Part shown: in pieces, positions 21,998 through 28,498 of the stretch | How positions within the stretch are numbered: position 1 is the stretch's first letter | Layout: every line of letters begins with the position of its first letter | Source of the DNA: a virus | DNA length: 31,879 bases | Strand: one strand, 5' to 3' | Virus record (IMG/VR): IMGVR_UViG_3300042261_000595 | Location: 1 to 31,879 of that record | Translations under genes and position numbers: made by a program | The notes under the pieces: model-generated | What the model was told of the DNA's origin: nothing | Seen by the model: the letters and a program-made list of their open reading frames with translations, nothing else | Databases searched by the model: none

Positions 21998-22459
21998 TTA
22001 AATCTTTTCCAGTTGCACCAGTGTTCCGTTGACGATCACACCAATTCTATTCCCTGAAAATTCGGTGTAGTCGATATCAGCTCCTACAATAGCAGTGGCT
22101 TCCAAGTCATAAGCCACCTTTTTAAGTTTTTGAAAGGCGGTAGCTTTGGCTTGCTGCATTTTCTTCTCGAACTCCGTAGATCGCATACCGAAAGCGTCCT
22201 GCCATTCACCAGTAAATTCGCTCCAGAACCCTGTTCCAATCACAACTTCGACGCTCTCAACGCTAATATATTTTGTGATTCGAAACCCGTCAAAATTGGA
22301 GGTAGTTGTAACGGGGATAGCCATAATCTCGTTGTAGATCGGGATGGCGCAATCTGTGCAGTACATTTCCTTGCGGATCTCAAAGTATTCGATCCAGTAA
22401 CCCTTGTCGTCAGTCTTGTTTTGCCCGCATTTCACACAAGTAATTTTTGCTTTTCCCAT
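21998..22459 (-). CDS. Zinc-ribbon plus YbjQ-like protein, lysogeny-module moron
   Basis: A 153-residue protein starting at ATG 22459 with GGGAGG ahead. Residues ~6-37 form a zinc-ribbon-like CVKCG...CTDC; the rest resembles the YbjQ/UPF0145 (putative heavy-metal-binding) family: ITKYISVESVEVVIGTGF, then a helix with QQAKATAFQKLKKVAYDLEATAIVGADIDYTEF and a strand VIVNGTLVQLEK. The YbjQ role is unknown. It lies between int and repressor on the same strand, so it could be expressed during lysogeny, and it is not a normal part of the phage core. It may be a host-derived cargo gene. Confidence 0.65.
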   Translation of the reverse strand: MGKAKITCVKCGQNKTDDKGYWIEYFEIRKEMYCTDCAIPIYNEIMAIPVTTTSNFDGFRITKYISVESVEVVIGTGFWSEFTGEWQDAFGMRSTEFEKKMQQAKATAFQKLKKVAYDLEATAIVGADIDYTEFSGNRIGVIVNGTLVQLEKI

Positions 22460-22487
22460 ATATATCCTCCCTGCACTTAATTTTAGG

Positions 22488-22521
22488 GTTATAATAGAAC
22501 AGTTGTGCTATAATAGAACAG
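22488..22521 (+). repeat. Direct repeats TATAATAGAACAG, possible operators or promoter
   Basis: TATAATAGAACAG occurs at 22490-22502 and again at 22509-22521, 19 bases apart (nearly two helical turns). The second copy forms TGC-TATAAT, an extended -10 on the plus strand. Bases 22488-22507 are the reverse complement of 21908-21927 with 18 of 20 identical. It may be a repressor operator or an antisense promoter. Confidence 0.45.
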
Positions 22522-22545
22522 CATAATGAAAGGGGCTGGCATGCG

Positions 22546-22923
22546 TTATAAGTTGTCCAGGTGTTTGTCCAATTCCTCCCTGAAGATCTTCCTGGCTTCA
22601 GGGGAATCTGTGTCAATACCCATCTCGGAGATCCGCCGGTCTGCTGAGTATACGGCACTGGCCAGAGCGGAGCGCAGCGTAGGTGAAAGAGAGTCGAAGG
22701 GAGAAGAGGGCCCCGGCATTCCCAATACTTCGTACACTTCGGGGTAGCGCTCGGCAATCTTGTCTATGATCTCCTTTCTTTTGGGTTCACCTCGTGTCCC
22801 ATTTTTCCAGGAATTATAAGTCGCTGGATTGACACCTAAATACATAGCGAATTGATTTTCTGACTTCCTGCCATAGTCAGACCATTCGTTGTATTTTTGC
22901 ACAATCCAGTCACGGAAAATCAT
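22546..22923 (-). CDS. XRE-family phage repressor
   Basis: A 125-residue DNA-binding protein. Residues ~18-60 are a Cro/CI-type helix-turn-helix: ENQFAMYLGVNPATYNSWKNGTRG, then RKEIIDKIAERYPEVYEVLG. The C-terminal half is helical (LRSALASAVYSADRRISEMGI) and has no peptidase Ser-Lys motif, so it is a short repressor not expected to self-cleave. It faces the early operon across divergent promoters; its ATG at 22923 has no ribosome site and its TATAAT lies ten bases upstream, so its mRNA is probably leaderless, as for lambda cI made from PRM. It likely represses the early promoter and controls lysogeny. Confidence 0.8.
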   Translation of the reverse strand: MIFRDWIVQKYNEWSDYGRKSENQFAMYLGVNPATYNSWKNGTRGEPKRKEIIDKIAERYPEVYEVLGMPGPSSPFDSLSPTLRSALASAVYSADRRISEMGIDTDSPEARKIFREELDKHLDNL

Positions 22924-22932
22924 ACTTTACTC

Positions 22933-22960
22933 ATTATACATAATTCAAAAGTAATCTAAA
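22933..22960 (-). promoter_or_regulatory. Repressor promoter giving a leaderless mRNA
   Basis: On the minus strand, TATAAT at 22938-22933 has TTTAGA (4 of 6 matches to TTGACA) at 22960-22955, with a 16-base spacer. The start would lie only a few bases before the repressor ATG at 22923, and no ribosome site is present. Confidence 0.55.
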
Positions 22961-22966
22961 GCCCTC

Positions 22967-22995
22967 TTGACAATTCATAATCTACGCAGTATACT
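22967..22995 (+). promoter_or_regulatory. Main early promoter
   Basis: TTGACA at 22967-22972 and TATACT at 22990-22995 are separated by exactly 17 bases, a near-consensus sigma70 promoter firing into the RHH gene at 23038. It is the strongest promoter-like pair seen in the window and overlaps the dyad at 22981-23009. Confidence 0.75.
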
Positions 22996-23009
22996 ATTTA
23001 CAACGTAGA
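22981..23009 (+). promoter_or_regulatory. Candidate operator dyad over the early promoter
   Basis: TCTACG (22981-22986) and CGTAGA (23004-23009) are perfect inverted arms 17 bases apart, spanning the -10 and the start region of the early promoter. This is where a repressor would block initiation. Whether the XRE or the RHH protein binds is unknown. Confidence 0.5.
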
Positions 23010-23037
23010 CAATAACTGTAAATCAGGAGGCGCACCG

Positions 23038-23217
23038 ATGGCAGATATAAAAGTCGGATATCTCATTTCCCAGGAAGTTCAAGAAAAGATCGATCAAATT
23101 TGCAACCATCAGCGGTGGACAAAGTCCACGGCGATCGAGGTTGCGGTCGAACGGCTGTTTGCTCAATTGTTTCCCATGCCCCTCTCGGAGCCCGAGCAGA
23201 TCGAGAGGGCACGATGA
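23038..23217 (+). CDS. Ribbon-helix-helix regulator, possible Cro analogue
   Basis: A 59-residue protein with AGGAGG seven bases before its ATG. It shows a ribbon-helix-helix pattern: a short strand (IKVGYLIS), helix QEVQEKIDQICNHQ, then the turn RWTKSTAIEVAVERLFAQL, as in CopG/Arc. As the first gene after the early promoter, opposite the repressor, it is in the place of Cro and probably regulates the switch or the early operon. Its stop overlaps the next start (ATGA), implying coupled translation. Confidence 0.7.
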   Translation: MADIKVGYLISQEVQEKIDQICNHQRWTKSTAIEVAVERLFAQLFPMPLSEPEQIERAR

Positions 23218-23285
23218 CACCGATCGATTGGGCGCTGGGCATTGCCATCATGGTCATTCTGTTTATCAGCATGTTTGCGGGGTGA
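23214..23285 (+). CDS. 23-residue single-pass membrane micropeptide
   Basis: A 23-residue frame starting at the ATG that overlaps the RHH stop (ATGA). It reads MTPIDWALGIAIMVILF and ends ISMFAG: almost wholly hydrophobic, one membrane helix. It ends three bases before the next gene. The coupling and membrane nature make a random frame unlikely. Small membrane peptides of this form are often toxins, regulators of membrane complexes or holin-like proteins; none is proved here. Confidence 0.55.
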   Translation: MTPIDWALGIAIMVILFISMFAG

Positions 23286-23288
23286 GGC

Positions 23289-23777
23289 ATGGATTACACG
23301 CTGGATGATCTCAAGTCGTTGAAGCAGCAGTGGGTGATGGATAACGATGTCTTTGCACTGGAACTGGCGAAGGTATGCCTGACCGTAGGGGCGACACTTG
23401 AAATGTATCCCCGCACGTTTCACCTGGTGCGCATTGGGGAGTGGACGGCAGCCGCTATCACGCAGAACCAGGTGTTCGTACCCCTGCACAATGCGTTCCA
23501 GACGCTGACCACGCTGGTGGTCTATACGGGTGACTGGCTGCGCAATCCGCTCAATCAGCAGCAGTTGTGGGCGCGGCGCTGCTGGGTCAATTTTGGCGAG
23601 GCCCCAGCGTATGCGGATGACTTCTTTGTGCCGGGGGAGTGGATGGACGTTTTCAACCGTTATATCCATGCAGCCCATGAGGACCTGGCCCGGCGCCAGG
23701 AGAAGCAGTATGAACTGGAGCGCCAGGCGCTGCTGCTGCAACTGCATGTGCAGAGCAAGGCAGAGGTGCTGGCATGA
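23289..23777 (+). CDS. Early phage protein of unknown function
   Basis: A 162-residue protein starting three bases after the micropeptide stop. It is aromatic-rich and helical: LDDLKSLKQQWVMDNDVFALELAKV, then VGATLEMYPRTFHLVRI and a C-terminal amphipathic helix (QEKQYELERQALLLQLHVQ). No family is recognised and no catalytic motif is clear. Its start has a weak ribosome site (GGGGTGAGGC), so translation is probably coupled to the previous gene. Confidence 0.5.
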   Translation: MDYTLDDLKSLKQQWVMDNDVFALELAKVCLTVGATLEMYPRTFHLVRIGEWTAAAITQNQVFVPLHNAFQTLTTLVVYTGDWLRNPLNQQQLWARRCWVNFGEAPAYADDFFVPGEWMDVFNRYIHAAHEDLARRQEKQYELERQALLLQLHVQSKAEVLA

Positions 23778-23938
23778 GGGCGCTAGTCACGGTGACTGAC
23801 CCCTCGGGGCAATTCGAACCGGAGGAACGGGAAGTGTGCCTGCGCTGTGAGAAGCGCCCCTGCCATCCGGGTGAACTGTGCTGCCCAGGCTGTATCGAAA
23901 TAATCGAAGAAGAATTCCAAAATTTAGATCGTCCATAG
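23774..23938 (+). CDS. Small zinc-ribbon-like protein
   Basis: A 54-residue protein overlapping the previous stop by ATGA. It contains CLRCEKRPC and CCPGC, four to six cysteines that could bind one or two zinc ions, and an acidic C-terminal tail (EIIEEEFQNLDRP). Small zinc-finger proteins of this size are common in phage early regions as regulators or anti-host proteins. Exact role is unknown. Confidence 0.55.
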   Translation: MRALVTVTDPSGQFEPEEREVCLRCEKRPCHPGELCCPGCIEIIEEEFQNLDRP

Positions 23939-23960
23939 TTTCAGTATAAGGAGTTTTCCT

Positions 23961-24278
23961 GTGAACGAAGCATATCTCGTCGCACCGGTGGTTTCGACCG
24001 CTCTTCTGGTGGCGGAGCATTATTTTCCGTGGGGTAAGGTGCTGGGCCATGCTCTTCCCCGCCCGGCGGCATACGCCATGGGCACCCTGTCACTGGTTTT
24101 ACCGGTGACTTTTTATTTTCTTTCCTCCCCGGTGATCCAGGTGCTGTGGCTGACGATCCTAGCGGGGGGGATGGCGACCATCGGCTGTTATGTGCTGGAT
24201 GCGGCCATCGAAGCAAAACATCACAAAGAGCGCGCAGATCGGCTTGAGGAGCTGCACCGTGACGAGAATGAGCGCTGA
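23961..24278 (+). CDS. Small membrane protein
   Basis: A 105-residue protein starting at GTG 23961 with AAGGAG ahead. It has hydrophobic stretches at ~5-20 (APVVSTALLVAEHYF), ~38-56 (AYAMGTLSLVLPVTFYFLS) and ~58-78 (VIQVLWLTILAGGMATIGCYV), so two or three membrane helices, followed by a charged cytoplasmic tail (AKHHKERADRLEELHRDENER). It could be a superinfection-exclusion protein or a holin-like protein, but its early-operon location and lack of a lysin next to it make holin uncertain. Confidence 0.6.
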   Translation: MNEAYLVAPVVSTALLVAEHYFPWGKVLGHALPRPAAYAMGTLSLVLPVTFYFLSSPVIQVLWLTILAGGMATIGCYVLDAAIEAKHHKERADRLEELHRDENER

Positions 24279-24495
24279 CCAGGAATACGAGCGGATGGTG
24301 CTGGAGGATACGATGGCGCTGATCGTAGGCGCACGCAAGCGGCTGGAGCTGGTGGCGCTGCGAGCGGAACAGGCCAGCCGCAGCCAGCCGGAGCTGATGC
24401 GGCCAGCATGCGAGGATCTGAAGGTGGCAGCGAAGAAGCTGAACACGGCACAGAAGACGTTATCGCAGTTGTGGAACCAGGAGGTGTGGAAGTGA
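24268..24495 (+). CDS. Small helical early protein
   Basis: A 75-residue protein starting at ATG 24268, which overlaps the previous gene by 11 bases; GAGAATG is just before it. It is strongly charged and helical (MSADQEYERMVLEDTMALIVGARKR, later DLKVAAKKLNTAQKTLSQLW), probably coiled coil. No family known. A longer frame starts upstream at 24190 but would read through the tail of the previous gene, so the short form is preferred. Confidence 0.5.
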   Translation: MSADQEYERMVLEDTMALIVGARKRLELVALRAEQASRSQPELMRPACEDLKVAAKKLNTAQKTLSQLWNQEVWK

Positions 24496-24944
24496 GGACG
24501 CTGAGACGCTGGACGGTGGGCGAGATCGAATACATCCTGGCGAACCGGGGAAAGATGACCGATGAGCAGATCGGGCTGGCGCTGAGCCGGTCCCGCAAGA
24601 GTGTGAAGCAGAAGATGCAGCATGGCGGTCTATGGCGCACGGCGGAAGAGCGCAGCAATATCAGCAGGATGCGCTGGACGGGCGAGGGCAATCCCCGCTG
24701 GAAGAACGGGATCTCGAAAACGCCGGAGTACCAGGCGATCAAGAAAGAACGCTATTTATTCGAGATCAAGGCACGCGGCAAGGTGCACGATGCGGTGAAG
24801 GCGGGGAAGATCGAAAAGCAGCCGTGTGAAGTGTGCGGCAGTACCGTGGTGGAAGCGCACCACGAGGATTATGACAAACCACTGGAGGTGCGCTGGTTAT
24901 GCAGAGCACATCACGTGGAAGTTCACAAGCAAAAGGAGAAATAA
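24492..24944 (+). CDS. HNH endonuclease with N-terminal helix-turn-helix
   Basis: A 150-residue protein starting at GTG 24492 with AGGAGG before it and overlapping the previous stop. The N-terminal ~45 residues (RRWTVGEIEYILANRGKMTDEQI then LALSRSRKSVKQKMQ) look like a DNA-binding helix-turn-helix. The C-terminus carries CEVCG, EAHHEDYDKP and LCRAHHVEVHKQ, i.e. two zinc-binding cysteines and the His pairs of an HNH-type nuclease. Such proteins can act in packaging, recombination or as homing nucleases. It lies in the early operon away from terminase, so a homing or processing role is possible. Confidence 0.65.
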   Translation: MRTLRRWTVGEIEYILANRGKMTDEQIGLALSRSRKSVKQKMQHGGLWRTAEERSNISRMRWTGEGNPRWKNGISKTPEYQAIKKERYLFEIKARGKVHDAVKAGKIEKQPCEVCGSTVVEAHHEDYDKPLEVRWLCRAHHVEVHKQKEK

Positions 24945-24946
24945 TT

Positions 24947-25195
24947 ATGCCAGTTGTCAAAACCGTGTCTGTAACGTATGGTCGGAAGTTCAACCTGGGC
25001 GATTATAACAGCGCCACGGTGGACTGTACGATCTGGGCAGATGTGGCTCCGGACGAGGACCTGAACCAGGCCATGCAGGATCTGTGGTCGATGGCGAAGG
25101 AGAACGTCAAGAGCCAGTCCATGCCGATTGTGAGCAAGGCGAATGCCAATGTGCAGGAGGCGTTCCTGGGACTGCCGGTAAGGAGTGAGGCATGA
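24947..25195 (+). CDS. Small conserved phage protein
   Basis: An 82-residue protein with AAAGGAG before ATG 24947. It reads VVKTVSVTYGRKFNLGDYN, then ATVDCTIWADVAPDEDLNQAM, then a helix with LWSMAKENVKSQ. The pattern 'VTYGRKFNLGDYNSATVDCTIWAD' recurs in phage proteins annotated as hypothetical near recombination or replication genes. It overlaps the next start (ATGA), so the two are probably made together. Confidence 0.6.
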   Translation: MPVVKTVSVTYGRKFNLGDYNSATVDCTIWADVAPDEDLNQAMQDLWSMAKENVKSQSMPIVSKANANVQEAFLGLPVRSEA

Positions 25196-26379
25196 TCAAA
25201 GGATTGACGGATGAAGTTAAGGCGCAGTTTCCCAACCTTGGCAAGCTGCGCAAGGGTTCGGAGAAGGTGGGCGACAAGATGGGCCGCGAGCTTCCGTACT
25301 GGAGGTTCACTTCGGAGCGAGCGGAGATCGTGGAGGCATTCACAGCGGCTTATGGGTCTCAACCCACGCTGATCAACTGCTACATGGCGTACAGCACGCC
25401 AGATGAGGCTTTCAGCACCTGGTGCGAGATCTGGGGAGCGACCGGACTGGTACACCGCTGTGACGGTGAGACCATGAGCATCTGGCAGGAAGCGGGTAAG
25501 TACGTCCGGGGGTCCAAGCCCTGCGCAGGCGGGCACGATAAGAACGACCCCCTGAACGATGCCGTGGGCAGGCTGGCGATCATCATCCCGGAACTGGTAT
25601 ATGCGGGGTATGTGGGGCTGGTGACGGTCGAGACCCACGGCAAGCACGACATCCTCAGCATCAGCCGGGCGCTGCAGGCAGTGTACGAGAGCCGGGGCGG
25701 TAACGGGCAGGGGCTGCACGGGATCCCTTTCAACCTGCGCAGGGTCCCCGAGCAGGTGAGCACGCCAGGCTTTGGCAACCGCACAGGTCAGCGCAGCATG
25801 GTCGAGAAGTGGAACGTGAAACTGGAACCGGCGGCGGATTGGGTACGGCTGCAGCTGGACATGGCGCATGCCACACAGATGGCGGGGGCACTGCCGGAGG
25901 CAAAGCCCGCACCGCAGCTGCTGGAGCCGAAGCCGGAGAATAAGCCGGCGGCAAAAGCGGCGCTGCCAGCACAGACGGCCAGCATGGAAGAACTGAACGA
26001 ATTGGGATGGATGCTGTGGCCGGGTGTATGGGAGACGGTGAAGGAAACGATCCTCAAGAGCAAGAACATCAAGGGCGACATCGTCAAGGCAGTGGAGTTC
26101 TGCGAGAAGCGCCGCGATACGCTTCCTGAGAAGTGGGGGGATCATGTGAAGTCTGCGTACCCGGATTTTGCCCCCCTGCTACCCGAGATCGCCAAGGTGA
26201 TGGGCGGGGACGGCTATGACAAGCTGCTGGCGTTGAAGGGCATGGCCAAGGCCATCGAGGTGCGTAAGGTAAAAAACAGCACGGCCAGCGATCTGGTAGA
26301 TGTGATCATCAGCTTTTTACCCATTGATATGCAGGAACCCGTGATGGAGGAAGGACCCTATGAACCCCCGAATTTCTAA
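25192..26379 (+). CDS. Possible recombination directionality factor-like protein
   Basis: A 395-residue protein. Residues ~35-240 have a pattern I associate with the phiC31 gp3-like recombination directionality factor family: WRFTSERAEIVEAFTAAYG, TWCEIWGATGLVHRCDGE, then SKPCAGGHDKND, LAIIIPELVYAGYVGLVTVETHGKHD, and a C-terminal EKWNVKLEP strand. Residues ~245-285 form an Ala/Pro/Lys linker and ~290-395 a helical domain not typical of that family. In phages, those factors work with serine integrases, whereas this phage carries a tyrosine one, so the name marks similarity rather than function. It could be a replication or recombination protein. Confidence 0.45.
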   Translation: MIKGLTDEVKAQFPNLGKLRKGSEKVGDKMGRELPYWRFTSERAEIVEAFTAAYGSQPTLINCYMAYSTPDEAFSTWCEIWGATGLVHRCDGETMSIWQEAGKYVRGSKPCAGGHDKNDPLNDAVGRLAIIIPELVYAGYVGLVTVETHGKHDILSISRALQAVYESRGGNGQGLHGIPFNLRRVPEQVSTPGFGNRTGQRSMVEKWNVKLEPAADWVRLQLDMAHATQMAGALPEAKPAPQLLEPKPENKPAAKAALPAQTASMEELNELGWMLWPGVWETVKETILKSKNIKGDIVKAVEFCEKRRDTLPEKWGDHVKSAYPDFAPLLPEIAKVMGGDGYDKLLALKGMAKAIEVRKVKNSTASDLVDVIISFLPIDMQEPVMEEGPYEPPNF

Positions 26380-26770
26380 CATTCCAGAAAACCTGAAACC
26401 CTTGCGCCAGGCGCTGGCGGAGGCGAAGATCCGCCTGGCACATGCGGAACGTGACCTGGAAGGGCGCAAGGTATATCTGATCCCGGCGGACGGCTGGCCG
26501 GGATCCAATGACGGGCAGCGCAAGGCGGCTGCGGAGAAGACCTACCTGGCGGATGAGGTGCTGATCACGCTGCGCAACCAGATCGAGGATGCCACGGTGG
26601 ACATGCTGCGCTGCCAGGCGCTGATCGATGGACTGGAGGACGAGCGCAGGGCTGCCGAGTGGATGATCCGCGAGCGCATGGTGGAAGGCCTGCTGGAGCA
26701 GGGAATACCCCAGGAATATACGGAGCCGGTCGACGATTTGCAGACCGTGCTCGATGACGTGCCGTTCTAG
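26360..26770 (+). CDS. Coiled-coil early protein
   Basis: A 136-residue protein overlapping the previous gene by 20 bases, with GGAGGAAGG upstream. It is almost all helix, with heptad-like charged repeats (LAEAKIRLAHAERDLEGRK, LRNQIEDATVDMLRCQALIDGLEDERRAAEWMI). It resembles a coiled-coil accessory protein. No partner is known; an intrinsic terminator begins about ten bases after its stop, so it ends this transcription unit. Confidence 0.5.
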   Translation: MNPRISNIPENLKPLRQALAEAKIRLAHAERDLEGRKVYLIPADGWPGSNDGQRKAAAEKTYLADEVLITLRNQIEDATVDMLRCQALIDGLEDERRAAEWMIRERMVEGLLEQGIPQEYTEPVDDLQTVLDDVPF

Positions 26771-26780
26771 GGCCGGGCAT

Positions 26781-26804
26781 GCCGCCCTGGCAGCGGCTTT
26801 TTTT
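26781..26804 (+). terminator. Intrinsic terminator
   Basis: GCCGC (26781-26785) pairs with GCGGC (26793-26797) around a seven-base loop and is followed at once by seven T residues (26798-26804). This is the clearest Rho-independent terminator in the window and divides the early region in two. Confidence 0.75.
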
Positions 26805-26817
26805 CTCCTTTCTGAAT

Positions 26818-26846
26818 GCCCCGGAGGACTGACCATCTTCCGGGGC
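26818..26846 (+). other. Perfect eight-pair hairpin before next gene
   Basis: GCCCCGGA (26818-26825) and TCCGGGGC (26839-26846) form an 8-pair GC-rich stem with a 13-base loop. No T run follows; an AAAGGA-like ribosome site for ATG 26861 begins within three bases of the stem. It may stabilise the 5' end of mRNA or act as an antitermination or regulatory structure downstream of the terminator. Confidence 0.55.
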
Positions 26847-26860
26847 GAAAGGAAAAATCC

Positions 26861-27043
26861 ATGGAAGTTCTAAATTGCAGTTTTCACAGCCTGCCAAAGA
26901 TGGACTATGTCTTTTACCAGGACATCAGCCCGGAAGAGGCAGCGGCGAAGTTTGAAAAGCGCTACGGCGAGAAGCCGCAGCAGATCTACAAGGTCGGGAA
27001 GTACGTGTACATCCCGGCAATCAGACAGGAGCGATTGATATGA
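26861..27043 (+). CDS. Small early protein of unknown function
   Basis: A 60-residue protein starting at ATG 26861 after AAAGGAAA. It reads MEVLNCSFHSLPKMDYVFYQD, then ISPEEAAAKFEKRYGEKP and QQIYKVGKYVYIP, a mix of two short strands and one helix. It is the first gene after the terminator and overlaps the next start by ATGA. No family is recognised. Confidence 0.5.
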   Translation: MEVLNCSFHSLPKMDYVFYQDISPEEAAAKFEKRYGEKPQQIYKVGKYVYIPAIRQERLI

Positions 27044-27516
27044 ATAAGTTATGGGGCATTTTGATGCTTTTGGGACTGGTAGTTTTGCCCTTCGGGGCGG
27101 CGGCGGTGGGGATCCACAGCACAGCATCCGGCATCCGGCATGCGGTGATCGACGCGGGCTGTGACACGTTTATCATGCAGGGCAAGGATCTTATTATCTT
27201 TGCCTGGAGCCGCGGGTCTGGATACGCCTTTGCGGTATTTCAAGAAAATGGACAGGTTTTACGAGATCTGAGCCAATTTCGCAACGCAACCAGCACAAAT
27301 GTGCGCGAAATGGCATCGTTTGCGCGCTATTTGGAACAGAACGGGTACAGCTACATCACCCCGGACAAACTGCCGGCATGGATCTATGAGGCTATCACAG
27401 GAACCGAAATGTACCTGCTGGCGACAGGCGCAAGCATCCCGATGGTGAGCCTGATGATGCTGCCGGTGACGGTGGTTTCTCATCCCACATGGCTTCCCGT
27501 GGAGGTGGCGCAATGA
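27040..27516 (+). CDS. Exported or membrane protein of unknown function
   Basis: A 158-residue protein coupled by ATGA to the gene before it. It begins with a signal-like or anchor segment (MNKLWGILMLLGLVVLPFGAAAVG), continues with a soluble segment that begins IHSTASGIRHAVIDAGCDTF, and has a second hydrophobic stretch near 125-145 (YLLATGASIPMVSLMMLPVTVV). It may sit in the membrane with its middle outside or cross it twice. An anti-superinfection role would be in keeping, but is not shown. Confidence 0.5.
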   Translation: MNKLWGILMLLGLVVLPFGAAAVGIHSTASGIRHAVIDAGCDTFIMQGKDLIIFAWSRGSGYAFAVFQENGQVLRDLSQFRNATSTNVREMASFARYLEQNGYSYITPDKLPAWIYEAITGTEMYLLATGASIPMVSLMMLPVTVVSHPTWLPVEVAQ

Positions 27517-27668
27517 GGACTAACTTATCCATCAACGAGCTGCTATTTTGTATTTTGTTGGTTTTTGCGGCGGTGGTGTTGTGCAGTGCGATTGGGATGG
27601 TGCTCGGATATATGTCGTGGGACTGGCTGCATGCTTATCAGCCGATGTTCCGGGCGGTGCTGGCATGA
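27513..27668 (+). CDS. 51-residue single-pass membrane protein
   Basis: A 51-residue frame starting at the ATG overlapping the previous stop, after GGAGGTGG. It begins MRTNLSINELLFCILLVFAA and contains a run of about 25 hydrophobic residues (LLFCILLVFAAVVLCSAIGM), followed by a short aromatic tail (YMSWDWLHAYQPMFRAVLA). Its stop overlaps the next gene's start (ATGA). The two-sided coupling supports it being real. Unknown function. Confidence 0.55.
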   Translation: MRTNLSINELLFCILLVFAAVVLCSAIGMVLGYMSWDWLHAYQPMFRAVLA

Positions 27669-28498
27669 AAATCGATGTGACCAAAATCAAACCAAACCCG
27701 CAGCAGCCGAGGAGCGAGATCGACCCCACACAGCTTGAAGCGCTGGCGGAGAGCATACGCCAGGTGGGTGTGATCAATGCGATTGCGGTGGAGGAAGCCA
27801 GTGACGGTTATATCCTGGTGGATGGTGAGAGGCGCTGGAGAGCGGCGATGCTGGCGGGGTTGAGCGAGATCGAGGCCACGGTCTCTCCGGGCCTGAACGG
27901 GCAGGGGGAAATGGACCGCCTGACGCGGGCGACGGCGGCCAACCTGGTGAGAGAGGACATGAACCCGGTGGACAGGGCCAAGGCATTCAGGAAGATGACT
28001 GAGCTGGGAATGAACGGGAAAGAGATTGCCAGTGCGTGCGGATGTGCGCCTGCAACTGTTTCAGACAGCCTATTCATGCTGGAATTTTCCGAGGACATCA
28101 AGCAATATTTCCAGGAGCGCAAGCTGCCTTTCAGCGGGCTGATGATCCGGGCCATCCGAGACATTGGCGACGTGGATATGCAGCGGAAGGTGGTTGGGAT
28201 TGCGGTGGGACACGAGATGTCAGGGTCTGCCATTATCCGCATGATCAAACGCATGCAGTTCCGCAAGAGCCAGCAGCGGGGGATCCTGGCAGCGGGGAAA
28301 GAGAGCCGGATGAGAAGCAGGGAACACTGGAACATGCTGATGCAGGCTGGGGTGGAGACGCTGGAGGAGCGCATCGAGAAAGCGGCGGTGGAAGTGTGCA
28401 TGGACTGTGTGCTGTACGACGAGGCCAGCCATACTGTGTGTCGGGAGTGCCCCGGGGTGATGCTGCTGAAAAAACTGGAGGAAGCCCATGCTGAGTAA
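27665..28498 (+). CDS. ParB-like protein with C-terminal cysteine pairs
   Basis: A 277-residue protein starting at the ATG overlapping the previous stop. It has the ParB N-terminal motif (IKPNPQQPR, residues ~8-16), box II GERRWRAAM (~54-62) and a helix-turn-helix (~117-140: NGKEIASACGCAPATVSDS). The C-terminus has CMDC and CREC, which may bind zinc. No ParA is present nearby. Phage ParB-like proteins act in plasmid-like segregation, gene control or as nucleases; here, beside helicases, it may help replication or transcription. Length is close to typical ParB. Confidence 0.75.
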   Translation: MKIDVTKIKPNPQQPRSEIDPTQLEALAESIRQVGVINAIAVEEASDGYILVDGERRWRAAMLAGLSEIEATVSPGLNGQGEMDRLTRATAANLVREDMNPVDRAKAFRKMTELGMNGKEIASACGCAPATVSDSLFMLEFSEDIKQYFQERKLPFSGLMIRAIRDIGDVDMQRKVVGIAVGHEMSGSAIIRMIKRMQFRKSQQRGILAAGKESRMRSREHWNMLMQAGVETLEERIEKAAVEVCMDCVLYDEASHTVCRECPGVMLLKKLEEAHAE

